Notes: generated by a model from the sequence alone, not told the origin. DNA of 64,000 bases from Rhizophagus irregularis (GCF_026210795.1 NC_089439.1:3224001-3288000); one strand, 5' to 3'; numbered from the stretch's first letter, positions 10,867 to 20,260 are shown. Program-made: numbers and translations.

Positions 10867-11390
10867 CCTGTGATAATAGAGAACATGTGAAAAGGACCAA
10901 AAGTGAGAATAAAGTGGAAAGATTTATAAATGAATTGTTGACACCGGTAAATGTGGAAGACCTATTGATACCAGAAATACAAAATGTAGAAATTCATGAT
11001 GTTGAAAAATTAGTAGAAAGATACATCAGTCTTGGAAATACAAATGGTAAAAACATCTTAATATGGTACAATATTGGACAAATTTTTGAACGAGAAATTA
11101 AAGCAAGAATAAATCAAACAAAGCCAGACCAGACAGCTAGAGAAGAATTATATGATGAAATGATGGAATTTATAGTTAATGAAAGTACTGATGAAAAACA
11201 AAAGAAAAAGGAAGCATTAAGGAAAAGGATGCAAGGAGCTATAAAAATATATAAACTTTTTACTGAAATTGGTCAAGATAAGATATATAGAGTAAAGGAA
11301 ACATTTGTAACGACTATTATAAAATTGACAAATCCGGAAATACAACAAATAATCGGACAAATCAAATATGGATTCACACTCCAACCTTAG
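10863..11390 (+). CDS. Accessory ORF of gypsy-1 (about 175 aa), unrecognised
   Basis: Open from before 10863 to TAG at 11388-11390, with no early ATG; a minus-one shift from the 52-aa ORF would supply its start and give a CLTC motif at the junction. The product is charged and helical, with a stretch GKNILIWYNIGQIFEREI and a basic segment near residue 120. It sits before Gag, where gypsy elements usually have nothing. Between its stop and Gag (11391-11541) there is a short A-rich gap. Confidence 0.5.
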   Translation: MTCDNREHVKRTKSENKVERFINELLTPVNVEDLLIPEIQNVEIHDVEKLVERYISLGNTNGKNILIWYNIGQIFEREIKARINQTKPDQTAREELYDEMMEFIVNESTDEKQKKKEALRKRMQGAIKIYKLFTEIGQDKIYRVKETFVTTIIKLTNPEIQQIIGQIKYGFTLQP

Positions 11391-11541
11391 GTTGGGAATT
11401 TTAAGGAAAAATATAAATTTATTTGTACAAGCCTGTAAACTACCATACTCAGTAATGAACAAATGAGGTAAAGGCAAGCCCAGTATAGGTCAAATAAAAT
11501 ATAAAAGAAGGATAAAAAGTAAAAGACGCGAAAATTTTTAG

Positions 11542-14500
11542 AGAATTTTATTAAAAATAGAATGGTACCATGTTTGGAACGCTGAATATATAAACCATAA
11601 ACAAGAACATGACCTAGGAGTGATAGAACCAGAGGAATGTTTAGCATGTGAAATATGTAATCCAATAGAAAGAGAAGTATCAGCAGCATTCAAGAAATTT
11701 TGGGATGCTTTATTTAAATTTGAGGATACAATACTAATGTACAATAATGTAACACATAAAGAATTATTGAATTTATTAAGTATGGACAATAGAGAAAGGG
11801 AGGATACAATACATAAAGGAAAATGTAGGAATATAGTAGATAGAATAATTGAATCAATAAGGTACAGACAACAACCAAAAATGAAAGAAAAAGGTTTAAG
11901 GATAATAATTGTAGTAATTGTAAGGGATTGTATTGAAGGAAATTTAGAAAATGAAGTATTTGACCGGTTAATTGGATGTCCAGAAATAATGGAACATGGA
12001 TATATTTTGGAAGATTGGGATGTTGAAAACAAATTTCAAAAATTTTGGGAATGGTACGGTTCAATATTAGAATTTGGGGTGGAAGTAATCCATGCGACAC
12101 CAGAAACAATAGTAATATTCAGGAAATTATTATACATGGAAGAAACCATAACTGAAAATATAGGAAAAGTAATTGATTTAACGAATACAATTGTTTACAG
12201 AAACTCATTAGGAAAGGAAGAACCAAAACAACAAGATTGGGAAAGATTGATACAGAAAGTGTTACAAAGATTTATTGACACCAAACAATTTACAAGGGAA
12301 CCTGAGGACCCAGAAAGTGATAGTCCTGAAAGTTATGAATTAGAGGACAGTGATGGTAGTATACATTATGAAATAAAAATAGAGGATGATGTCGAATGGA
12401 CAGTGGAATCATTAAAAAGAAAAATTGAAGAAATGGGTGGAAGGTTCACCGACAAAGATATACAAAGAATGTGGGACCTAAGGATAAGGATAGAATTGAT
12501 ATTAACAGAGGACTTTTTAGGTACATTTTTCGAATTAATGGGACTAAGTGATGAAAAATTAAAAGATGAAATAAATGAATGGTTAACAAAAGAAACATTA
12601 ATATGTGGAAATTGTAGGAATAGAAAGTTACCTGATATGATAGCAGACATTGGACAATGTAAAAATTGTGAACAAGAAGTATTATTAGAATTAAAGGACG
12701 ACTTAGAAAAACTAGGGTACGAATTAAATGTGTCAGAAATAGGGAGAATAAGAGAATTCAGGATAAGCAATAGTATAATATTAACAACGGAATTTATGGA
12801 AAAATATCTCCAGGAAATTGATACGAATGACAAAGAATTAAGGATAAAATTATATGAATGGATAAATGAAAATACCACATTTTGTGATGAATGTGGAATA
12901 AGATGGATAAACAATAAATTTGACGAAGGAAAAACCAAGTGTAGGGATTGTGAAAATGACGAAAATGAAATTGATATCAGGGTTAAAAGATTAAAACAAA
13001 TATGTGATGATAATAAAATAGGAATAACTAATGGAGAGTTATTGAGGTTAATCAGTATGGGATATACTGATGGAGAAATATTGGATCAAGAATTTATTGA
13101 AATATTCCAAGGAAATAAAAATGAAATGGAGAAAAATTTAAGGCGAATATTAGATAAATTTCTAAAACAGCAAGCTGGAATTGAGGATAGTGAAAGTAGT
13201 GGAAATGAATCTGATAATGAAAAATCTGATGGATCTGAAAAAGAATCAGATGGATCTAGAAAAGACGGAGAAATTTTAAATCCAAATGATACCGATAACA
13301 ATGAAAATTTTGAAGAACCTTATGAAGAAAACATTATAAATAGACCTGGTTTTGACTCAAGTGAAAGTTCAGAATCAAACTCTGAGGATAAAAGTGAAAT
13401 ATCTGATTATAATATAGAAAATTTATTTGAAACACCTTTAACACCACCGATACCACCAATTCTACCAATAGTACCAATAATTATGGGAGCAACAAGAGCT
13501 GAAGTAAGGGAAGATTTTAGAGCGGCTTTACTAGCAGCAACGGGACATGATATAGGAGGTAATTGGGCTGGATTAGTCGCAGCCAACCCATTAGCAAATG
13601 CAATTGAGGATGCAGGAAATGTAGCTGGAGGAATAATTAGTATGCCACAATTTTATGGAAGGGAAGAAGAAGACATAAACGATTGGGTAAGACAATTTGA
13701 AACAGCATTTACTGCTATAGGAAAAGCAGCAGGAGTAAATGGAGCTAGACAAGCAGCAATGGCAGCTACCTGTTTGAAAGGTGCAGCAGCACAATGGTAT
13801 AATGAAAAGAAGGAAGCAAACAATGGTCATTTGGTAAATTGGCAAGATAACGATAATGATAATGATTTAAAACATAGGATTAAACAAAGATTTACCAGGG
13901 AAGATGTTAGAAAAAGGAAAATGTTAGAATTAAGGAAAATAACACAAGGAGTAAATGAAAATGTTGAGGCATATACGATAAGGTTTAGACAAATATTAAG
14001 GATAGCTACCAGAGGCCATGCATTAGATGATGAATTACAAGTAGATAATTATATCGAAGGATTAACACCAACATTGGGATATCAAGTCAGAAGACAAAAC
14101 CCAGCAAATTTAAATGATGCAGTGAATACAGCAAGAAGAGAGGAGGAAGCTACTAATGAATTAATAAGAAAGACACGTGGTATATCAGTTAGTACCCAAA
14201 GAAAAGGAATCGATATACAAGATGACAAGCCAAAGAATATATTTGAAAAACCATTGGAGAAAAATTATGAGGATGACCTTACCGAGATGTTTAAAAAATT
14301 AGAGGTAAAATTGACAAACCAACTTAGTGGACAAAGGAGACCACCAAATAACAATAGACAAGGACAATCAATGCGAGTATGTTATAAATGTCAACAACCA
14401 GGACACTATGCAAGGGATTGTAGAGTAAATAATGGTCAAGCAAACTATAGAAGACCAAACAACCAAAATTATAATAAAGGACCAAATAATTACAATGGAA

Positions 14501-15138
14501 GATCAAATAATTATAACAGACAACCAAATTACCAAAATAATAATCGAGGATTTAATACGATGGAATTTGATAACTATAATGATTACAATGACCAATACGA
14601 TTACGATGGCCAAGATTATCAAGATGATTATGACCAAGAATACAATTATGGTGACCCATATTACCAAAACAATGATGTAGTATTTAACCATGTTGATCAA
14701 GATTTTTATGATATTCCAAGACAAACAAGGAGTAATATAAAAAATAGGTCAAGTGATCGAGATATAGATATGGAAATTGACCGAGAACAAGCACGCAGAA
14801 GAAATGATAAATATGCCAGTCAACAGGATAAGGCAGCAGCATTACCAAAAAGGGGATTTACTAGTGAGAGTTTGAGAAAAGCTCAGGAAACAAAAAGAAA
14901 TAATAATACATGTGGAAATTGTGGACAAAAAGGTCACTATGCATCAGAATGTAAAAATGAACGTGTTGAAGGTATTCATAGGACAAGCGCATTTCAAAGA
15001 AATGTACCAAAATATAACGTATTACAGGATATGAAAAATACCAGAGCAAATGCAACCTTTTCACAAATTATAAACATGAGTCCAGAGCAAAGGAAAATAT
15101 ATTATGAAGGAATGAGAAGGTATCCACAAACAGATTGA
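11542..15138 (+). CDS. Large Gag polyprotein of gypsy-1
   Basis: The frame is open from 11542 (stop TAG just before); the first ATG is at 11737, and Gag may instead be entered by recoding or splicing. Counting residues from 11620: two CX2C-X14/15-CX2C zinc-ribbon-like modules (about 329-350 and 422-444); an acidic Ser/Glu/Asp-rich linker (about 520-620); a retrotransposon Gag capsid domain from about 675 (QFYGREEEDINDWVRQFE, then a WYNEKK-type motif); and two CCHC knuckles, CYKCQQPGHYARDC at 921 and CGNCGQKGHYASEC at 1098, separated by an Asn/Tyr/Asp-rich region. At about 1170-1200 residues it is several times the usual gypsy Gag length; the N-terminal 640 residues are the extra part. Ends in TGA followed by CTA, in frame with the protease. 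Confidence 0.85.
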   Translation, partial: RILLKIEWYHVWNAEYINHKQEHDLGVIEPEECLACEICNPIEREVSAAFKKFWDALFKFEDTILMYNNVTHKELLNLLSMDNREREDTIHKGKCRNIVDRIIESIRYRQQPKMKEKGLRIIIVVIVRDCIEGNLENEVFDRLIGCPEIMEHGYILEDWDVENKFQKFWEWYGSILEFGVEVIHATPETIVIFRKLLYMEETITENIGKVIDLTNTIVYRNSLGKEEPKQQDWERLIQKVLQRFIDTKQFTREPEDPESDSPESYELEDSDGSIHYEIKIEDDVEWTVESLKRKIEEMGGRFTDKDIQRMWDLRIRIELILTEDFLGTFFELMGLSDEKLKDEINEWLTKETLICGNCRNRKLPDMIADIGQCKNCEQEVLLELKDDLEKLGYELNVSEIGRIREFRISNSIILTTEFMEKYLQEIDTNDKELRIKLYEWINENTTFCDECGIRWINNKFDEGKTKCRDCENDENEIDIRVKRLKQICDDNKIGITNGELLRLISMGYTDGEILDQEFIEIFQGNKNEMEKNLRRILDKFLKQQAGIEDSESSGNESDNEKSDGSEKESDGSRKDGEILNPNDTDNNENFEEPYEENIINRPGFDSSESSESNSEDKSEISDYNIENLFETPLTPPIPPILPIVPIIMGATRAEVREDFRAALLAATGHDIGGNWAGLVAANPLANAIEDAGNVAGGIISMPQFYGREEEDINDWVRQFETAFTAIGKAAGVNGARQAAMAATCLKGAAAQWYNEKKEANNGHLVNWQDNDNDNDLKHRIKQRFTREDVRKRKMLELRKITQGVNENVEAYTIRFRQILRIATRGHALDDELQVDNYIEGLTPTLGYQVRRQNPANLNDAVNTARREEEATNELIRKTRGISVSTQRKGIDIQDDKPKNIFEKPLEKNYEDDLTEMFKKLEVKLTNQLSGQRRPPNNNRQGQSMRVCYKCQQPGHYARDCRVNNGQANYRRPNNQNYNKGPNNYNGRSNNYNRQPNYQNNNRGFNTMEFDNYNDYNDQYDYDGQDYQDDYDQEYNYGDPYYQNNDVVFNHVDQDFYDIPRQTRSNIKNRSSDRDIDMEIDREQARRRNDKYASQQDKAAALPKRGFTSESLRKAQETKRNNNTCGNCGQKGHYASECKNERVEGIHRTSAFQRNVPKYNVLQDMKNTRANATFSQIINMSPEQRKIYYEGMRRYPQTD

Positions 15139-15678
15139 CTACAAGAATCAATGAACAACATTGAAGCAGAACACTTAACTGCATTAAGGGGTAAATTAAT
15201 AATAAACCAAGAATTAAAGGACGTAATGTTTGATACAGGAGCAGCAGTAAATGTAATAACTAGTCAGATAATGGATGAAATGGACCTAAAAATTGAGGAA
15301 CCGAGTACAGTAAGATGTGTGATGATAAATGAGGATAAATTAGCATCTAGGGGTACCACGACAATATACATACAATTTGGGGATAAGGAAATACCCATTA
15401 AGGTTGAAGTAATTGATTCAGGAAAAAACGAAATTGTGTTAGGAAATGGAGTATTAGATATGTTCAAAGCAAATATAGATTACACAGATAAAACAATAAT
15501 AATTAGAATGAATGATGAAACTATGGATATACCAGTAAAATACACACAAAGGACCATTAAAGGGTTTGAAGAAACATTTGATGAAGAGGAAATATTGGAG
15601 GAATTATACCAGGATGAATTGTATAACATATATGAAGATGACCATGAAGGTCAGGAAGATGAAAATTTTAAAGTATAA
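15139..15678 (+). CDS. Retroviral-type aspartic protease of gypsy-1
   Basis: Same frame as Gag and separated from it only by the TGA at 15136-15138; an ATG at 15151 could also start it. The catalytic motif MFDTGAAVNVIT has its Asp at residue 28 from that ATG, and the second hydrophobic strand IVLGNGVLDM matches the retropepsin ILG-type motif. Cleaves Gag and Pol. Ends at TAA 15676-15678, overlapping the RT frame by 7 nt. Confidence 0.85.
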   Translation, partial: LQESMNNIEAEHLTALRGKLIINQELKDVMFDTGAAVNVITSQIMDEMDLKIEEPSTVRCVMINEDKLASRGTTTIYIQFGDKEIPIKVEVIDSGKNEIVLGNGVLDMFKANIDYTDKTIIIRMNDETMDIPVKYTQRTIKGFEETFDEEEILEELYQDELYNIYEDDHEGQEDENFKV

Positions 15679-17153
15679 GTCTTGGTCAGAATGATACTGA
15701 AGAGACGATAAAGAAGCACAAAAGTGACCATGAGAAATTTACTGAAAAATTTAAAGTAGGGGACATAACCAATGAACAAAAAGGTAAATTAAAGGTATTA
15801 GTAGAAAAATATAAGGATATATTTGAGTACGATGGTGAAAAATATAACAGGACAAACTTAGTAAAACATGAAATCAGATTAAAAGGGGGTACTGAACCAA
15901 TAGCCCAAAAGAGGTACAAAGAAAATGATGAAAAAGGTAAATTCATCAGAAAAGAGGTTGAAGAAATGTTAAAAATGGGAAAAATTAGAGAATCTAGAAG
16001 TCCATGGTCTTCACCAGTGACTCTAGCAGGGAAAAAGTCGGGAAATTATAGATTTTGCATCGACTATAGAAAATTAAATAAAGTTACAATAACAGATGCA
16101 TATCCATTACCAAGGATTGATGAACAACTAGAAAGGATAAGTTCAGGAAAATGGTTTACTAGTCTAGATTTAGCATCAGGGTTCAATCAGATAGAAATGG
16201 CTGAGGAAGATATTGAGAAAACAGCATTCATATGCTCAGCAGGATTATATGAATATAATGTCATGCCATTTGGGTTAACAAATGCGCCTGCAAGTTTTCA
16301 AAGGTTAATGGATAGAGTGTTAAAGGAGTACCTAAATGAATTTGTGATAGTATACATTGATGATATAATGATATATTCGGAAAATTTTGAAGACCACCTA
16401 AAACACATAAAGTTAGTGTTAGAAAAATTAAAGGAAGCCAGTTTAATACTAAAGTTAAAGAAATGTATATTTGGAAAGACAGAAATAGAATTTTTAGGAC
16501 ATGTAGTTGGTAAAAATGGATTAAAACCAAGTCCAGGAAAGGTTGAAAAGATACAAAAATTAACAGCACCTATAAATATAAAGGGTGTAAGGTCAATATT
16601 GGGGTTATGTACGTATTATAGAAAATTTATTAAAGATTTTTCAAAAATAGTAAAACCAATAACATCTTTATTGAGAAAAGATGAAAAGTTTGAATGGGGC
16701 ATCAAACAACATGAAGCATTAGAAATATTAAAAAGGAAATTAACCGAAGAACCGGTGTTAAGACAACCAGATTGGTTAAGGAAATTTATATTAATTACAG
16801 ATGCTTCAGGAATAGGATTAGGGGCAGTGCTAGCTCAAAAAGATGATAAAGGTCAAGAATATGTAATAGAATATGCCAGTAAAAGTTTAAACAGGACAGA
16901 ACAAAGATGGCCAATAACCGAACAAGAATGTTATGCAATTGTATGGGGAATACAACATTTCCATAAATACTTGATCAATAGAAAATTTGAGGTAGTAACA
17001 GACCATGCAGCTTTGAAGGGATTAATGACTGCAAAAGTACCAAAAGGAAAGAGATCAAGATGGGTCATGGAATTAGAACAGTATGATTTTGAAATAACTC
17101 ATAGACCAGGAAAAGAAAATAAAAATGCAGATGCCTTATCAAGAATAATATAA
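15672..17153 (+). CDS. Reverse transcriptase - RNase H of gypsy-1
   Basis: An open frame of 493 codons with no ATG before 15966, although clear RT sequence (lead-in to SRSPWSSPV) is already present, so translation probably enters by a minus-one event from the protease. RT motifs: CIDYRKLNK, LDLASGFNQI, the YIDD box (Asp pair at about residues 229-230), and FLGHVVGKNG. RNase H: ITDASGIGLGAVLAQ, EQECYAIVWGIQHF and VTDHAAL. Ends with TAA in the ADALSRII tail typical of gypsy RNase H. Confidence 0.93.
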   Translation, partial: SISLGQNDTEETIKKHKSDHEKFTEKFKVGDITNEQKGKLKVLVEKYKDIFEYDGEKYNRTNLVKHEIRLKGGTEPIAQKRYKENDEKGKFIRKEVEEMLKMGKIRESRSPWSSPVTLAGKKSGNYRFCIDYRKLNKVTITDAYPLPRIDEQLERISSGKWFTSLDLASGFNQIEMAEEDIEKTAFICSAGLYEYNVMPFGLTNAPASFQRLMDRVLKEYLNEFVIVYIDDIMIYSENFEDHLKHIKLVLEKLKEASLILKLKKCIFGKTEIEFLGHVVGKNGLKPSPGKVEKIQKLTAPINIKGVRSILGLCTYYRKFIKDFSKIVKPITSLLRKDEKFEWGIKQHEALEILKRKLTEEPVLRQPDWLRKFILITDASGIGLGAVLAQKDDKGQEYVIEYASKSLNRTEQRWPITEQECYAIVWGIQHFHKYLINRKFEVVTDHAALKGLMTAKVPKGKRSRWVMELEQYDFEITHRPGKENKNADALSRII

Positions 17154-17189
17154 ATAGATGGGTAAAAGAGTTACTTCTCAAAAATAAAA

Positions 17190-17429
17190 ATGGAACAAGT
17201 GGTAAGAAATACAAATCATAAAATAAAGGATATAATCGAAAACTTAGAAGGTATAACGAATAAATTAAACAGGATAAATTATAACTATAAATACAAAACC
17301 AAAAATTTTGAAGATAGTAAAGAAAGACCATTAATATTAGAAACTCAAGAGGAAATATTACAAATAGAGGTAATATTAAGTAGAGTAAATAAGTTAAAAT
17401 TATCAGAATTATGTAAAAATGGGACCTAA
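17190..17429 (+). CDS. Small ORF (79 aa) between RNase H and kinase-integrase
   Basis: ATG at 17190; its stop overlaps the ATG of the next ORF (17419) by 11 nt, as in termination-reinitiation pairs. Predicted helical and charged; no family recognised. Gypsy-2 has a comparable small frame at the same place (minus strand, about 29600-29750). Confidence 0.5.
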   Translation: MEQVVRNTNHKIKDIIENLEGITNKLNRINYNYKYKTKNFEDSKERPLILETQEEILQIEVILSRVNKLKLSELCKNGT

Positions 17430-19200
17430 AATAATAATCATATGTGGAGTTGATGGTACTGGAAAAACATTCATTGTAAATAAACTTATAAAAGAATTTG
17501 AAAAAGTAGGACAAAGTGTGAGGTTTAACACCTTTAAAAGGAGAAGAGAGGACAATGATAAGTATAAAATACCAAAGAAAGGTATAGAATGGGAATTCAG
17601 GAAGGAAGTTGTCGAACAAATCAACAGGAGAATGGAAGAACATGATAATGAGGATTGGTTAATATTAGATAAAAGTCCCTATAGTGAGTACTTTTATCAA
17701 CAAACACCATCATTCGACAGAGGATACATAACAAGATATGAGAACCACCTATTAGAAAAGGAAGTATTTAGGAACAAAAGGATAATTGATGAATCAATAG
17801 TGATATTTTTAGAAAATGAAAAATGTTGGGAAAATTACAAAGGTAGAGAATATTCGAAAAAGGATCAAGGACATAAAACATCATACCCATTATTAGATGA
17901 AGAAGGATATATGGAGATGGTGAAATCATTTAAAGAATGTCAAGATATTTACGAAGGAGAAAAATATGCTAATATTAAAATATCAAATAATGACACAGAT
18001 TGGGAAAGAGTATATAATAAAATAATAGAATTAGATGGAGATAAACCACCAATAGAGGTTAAAAATGTTGAGATTAAGGATAACATCAGAGTAACTGATG
18101 GTAAAAAGCATATTGAGAAAAATGGTAAAAACATAAGAATAATAGAAGACTTTGAAAAGATGGGAGCACTATATTTAGCTCACAGTCATGAATTATCGGC
18201 ACATATGGGAATCAAAAGTACTTATGATAATTTAAAAGATAAATATTATTGGGAAAATATGCTGAATGATGTTGAAAGATATGTAAGGACATGCGATGAA
18301 TGTCAAAGAAGAGGAAAACCACAAGGGAAAAATGAATTACACCCAATTAAAGTAGTAGAACCATGGTATCAAATCGGGATTGACTTTGTTGGACCATTGA
18401 ACACGACAACAAATGGTAATAAATACATCATAGTAGCAATGGATTATTTTACAAAATGGCCAGAAGCCAAAGCAGTAAAGGAAGCAACTGCCAAAGAAGT
18501 ATCAAAATTTATTTATGAAGACATCATTTGTAGACATGGATGTCCAATGAAAATATTGAGTGATAGAGGAAGTCATTTCAATAATGAAATGATTAAAGAA
18601 TTAATGGAAAAATTCAAAATTAAATGGAATTTTTCTACAAGTTATCATCCAGAGACAAATGGACTTGTTGAAAGATTCAACCGAACATTAGGTCAAGCAT
18701 TAGCAAAATTATCAACCAAAGATGATTGGGATCAAAGGATAGCACCCATATTATTTGCTTACCGAAATAAAAAGCATAGTTCAACAAGAATTCGACCATT
18801 TTATTTAACATACGGAAGAAATGTACGGACAATAATGGATGAAAATATCAAAGAAATTAACCTAAGTGATAGAATAGTTGGATTATTAGAAGAACTACCA
18901 AAAATCCGACATGAAGCCAAAGAACAAATACTGAAATCTCAAACAAAACAAAAAGAGTATCATGACAGAAAAATAATCAAAGAACACACCTTTGGAATTG
19001 GAGATAAAATACTACTCTATGATAAAGCCAAAGCACAACAACTATCGGGAAAATTGGAATCAAAATGGTTGGGACCATTTTACATTCATGAAATACTACC
19101 AAATGGAGCCTACAAAATTAAAGATATTAAGGGTGTAATCAAGAAAACACCTGTAAATGGAGAATTATTAAAGACTTACCATACACCGATGAGTAAATGA
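17419..19200 (+). CDS. Nucleotide-kinase-like domain fused to integrase (gypsy-1)
   Basis: 593 aa. Residues 1-215 resemble a thymidylate/deoxynucleotide kinase: P-loop GVDGTGKT at 10-17, LDKSPYS at 83-89 in the place of the family's DR(Y/F)xxS motif (Lys for Arg), then a YQQ and a basic lid-like segment GREYSKKDQGHK. Residues about 240-593 are a gypsy integrase: His residues at 255/257 and 262 with Cys292 and Cys295 form the HHCC zinc site; the catalytic triad is Asp322, Asp382, Glu418 (D,D-35-E); a GPY/F module (WLGPFYIHEIL) follows. The second gypsy element in this window has the integrase without the kinase domain. Suggested role: phosphorylating dNMPs to favour reverse transcription in non-dividing cells. 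The alternative is a captured P-loop protein used for nucleic-acid binding. The fusion is seen directly; its role is inferred. Confidence 0.85.
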   Translation: MGPKIIIICGVDGTGKTFIVNKLIKEFEKVGQSVRFNTFKRRREDNDKYKIPKKGIEWEFRKEVVEQINRRMEEHDNEDWLILDKSPYSEYFYQQTPSFDRGYITRYENHLLEKEVFRNKRIIDESIVIFLENEKCWENYKGREYSKKDQGHKTSYPLLDEEGYMEMVKSFKECQDIYEGEKYANIKISNNDTDWERVYNKIIELDGDKPPIEVKNVEIKDNIRVTDGKKHIEKNGKNIRIIEDFEKMGALYLAHSHELSAHMGIKSTYDNLKDKYYWENMLNDVERYVRTCDECQRRGKPQGKNELHPIKVVEPWYQIGIDFVGPLNTTTNGNKYIIVAMDYFTKWPEAKAVKEATAKEVSKFIYEDIICRHGCPMKILSDRGSHFNNEMIKELMEKFKIKWNFSTSYHPETNGLVERFNRTLGQALAKLSTKDDWDQRIAPILFAYRNKKHSSTRIRPFYLTYGRNVRTIMDENIKEINLSDRIVGLLEELPKIRHEAKEQILKSQTKQKEYHDRKIIKEHTFGIGDKILLYDKAKAQQLSGKLESKWLGPFYIHEILPNGAYKIKDIKGVIKKTPVNGELLKTYHTPMSK

Positions 19201-19418
19201 TAACCATCATCAATGGACTTAGAAAAATAAAGATAATTTATAATCATGTGAAATAAAATCACATGACATAAAAATAATTTTGGAAAAGTAGGAAAAATTA
19301 ATGAAAATTTCCAAAGAAAGACCTAAGTGAAATCCGGTACAAGAAAACTGTGAAATTCAAAAGAACACATGACAAACCACGGGAACAGCCACAGGACGCA
19401 GCTAAGTCAAGTAACAAC

Positions 19419-19490
19419 GCATGCTTGATTTAGTAGTATAATTCGCACCTACCACTTCGAGACACGAGTTCGATTCTTAGAATAAATTTA
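19419..19490 (+). other. tRNA(Gly)-like sequence inside gypsy-1, upstream of the 3' LTR
   Basis: From GCATGCTTGATTTAGTAGTA through a loop with CCTACCAC and a T-arm ACGAGTTCGATTCTTAG, the order and spacing match a glycine tRNA (GCC position changed to ACC). The anticodon stem and the 3' acceptor are degraded, so it is unlikely to be functional. Its 5' acceptor GCATGCT and T-arm agree with the tRNA predicted by the primer site at 9811. Confidence 0.65.
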
Positions 19491-19513
19491 ATGAGGGCAT
19501 TAAATTTTCATGC

Positions 19514-19522
19514 GGGGGATAG
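19514..19522 (+). promoter_or_regulatory. Polypurine tract of gypsy-1
   Basis: GGGGGATAG lies immediately before the 3' LTR start (TGTAATG at 19524), the expected position for plus-strand priming. Confidence 0.65.
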
Positions 19523-19523
19523 T

Positions 19524-20127
19524 TGTAATGCCGTAGTATACATAATAAATTTATTAATTGTGAGGCGCAGTATTATATTTAGTCTTAGTGTATAAAATTG
19601 TAATTTATTTTTAGTTGTATTAATAATTGGACCGAAAAGTCGTTAAACTATTAGTCATGAGAATCAAGGATAATTGGTCCGTAATGACCTTAAACTATTA
19701 GTCACGAGATTTAAGGATAAATGAAGATCTGAAAGATACTAAATTGAATCAAATCAAGTGATCTGAGGTGTCAAGTGATTAATTTGTTGATCACTACGTT
19801 AATATAATTCAGGAGTTCATAATGATCAAATGGATACAAAATTAAGATAATGGAAATACTTTAAAAACAATGGAAATACTTTAATAATTTAAATCCATGA
19901 ATCGAAATTATGAATTTAGTTACACAAAAACAAACATAAAAAGGCGTGAAGATCACCTTTTGGGAAGGACAGAGAAAATTGGACGAATTTTGTTATGAAT
20001 TATTTATTTTATTATTCAATGTTATTAAACCAAGCATATTATTGTATTTATTTATATTATTAATAAAGAGATATTTTTGTTAATACCTAAGGTGGCAACG
20101 TGATTTATCACGGGCTTAGGTTTTACA
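19524..20127 (+). repeat. 3' LTR of gypsy-1
   Basis: 604 bp, near identical to 9204-9808; followed by CCGG, the same four bases that precede the 5' LTR. Confidence 0.95.
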
Positions 20128-20260
20128 CCGGTTATAAATCCAATATATGAAACCGAAAATATAACCGGTTATTCGATTGAAAACCGAACTTATTTATAGT
20201 CACGTGCTATGGAGATAATATAGATAATATAACCGGTTTTTGGAAATAAACCCGGTTCCA

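Larger units (their letters stand above)
9204..20127 (+). mobile_element. Gypsy-1: young Ty3/gypsy LTR retrotransposon with accessory ORFs
   Basis: A 10.9-kb element with two 604-605 bp LTRs (TGTAATG...TTTTACA) differing by one substitution and one 1-base indel, and a 4-bp target duplication CCGG on each side. Internal order: primer site, tandem repeat, two small ORFs, Gag, protease, RT-RNase H, a small ORF, nucleotide-kinase/integrase fusion, tRNA-like sequence, polypurine tract. Integrase after RNase H places it in Ty3/gypsy (Metaviridae). The near identity of the LTRs implies recent insertion, so frame breaks between ORFs may be recoding sites rather than decay. Confidence 0.95.

Noticed and set aside
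15663-15669. AAATTTT as a slippery heptamer for protease to RT
   Set aside because: A minus-one slip there would meet TAA at 15669-15671 in the new frame, so it cannot feed the RT frame.
11217-16569. Long frames on the minus strand opposite Gag and RT
   Set aside because: They mirror strong coding sequence on the plus strand, are hydrophobic low-complexity translations, and contain no recognisable domain.
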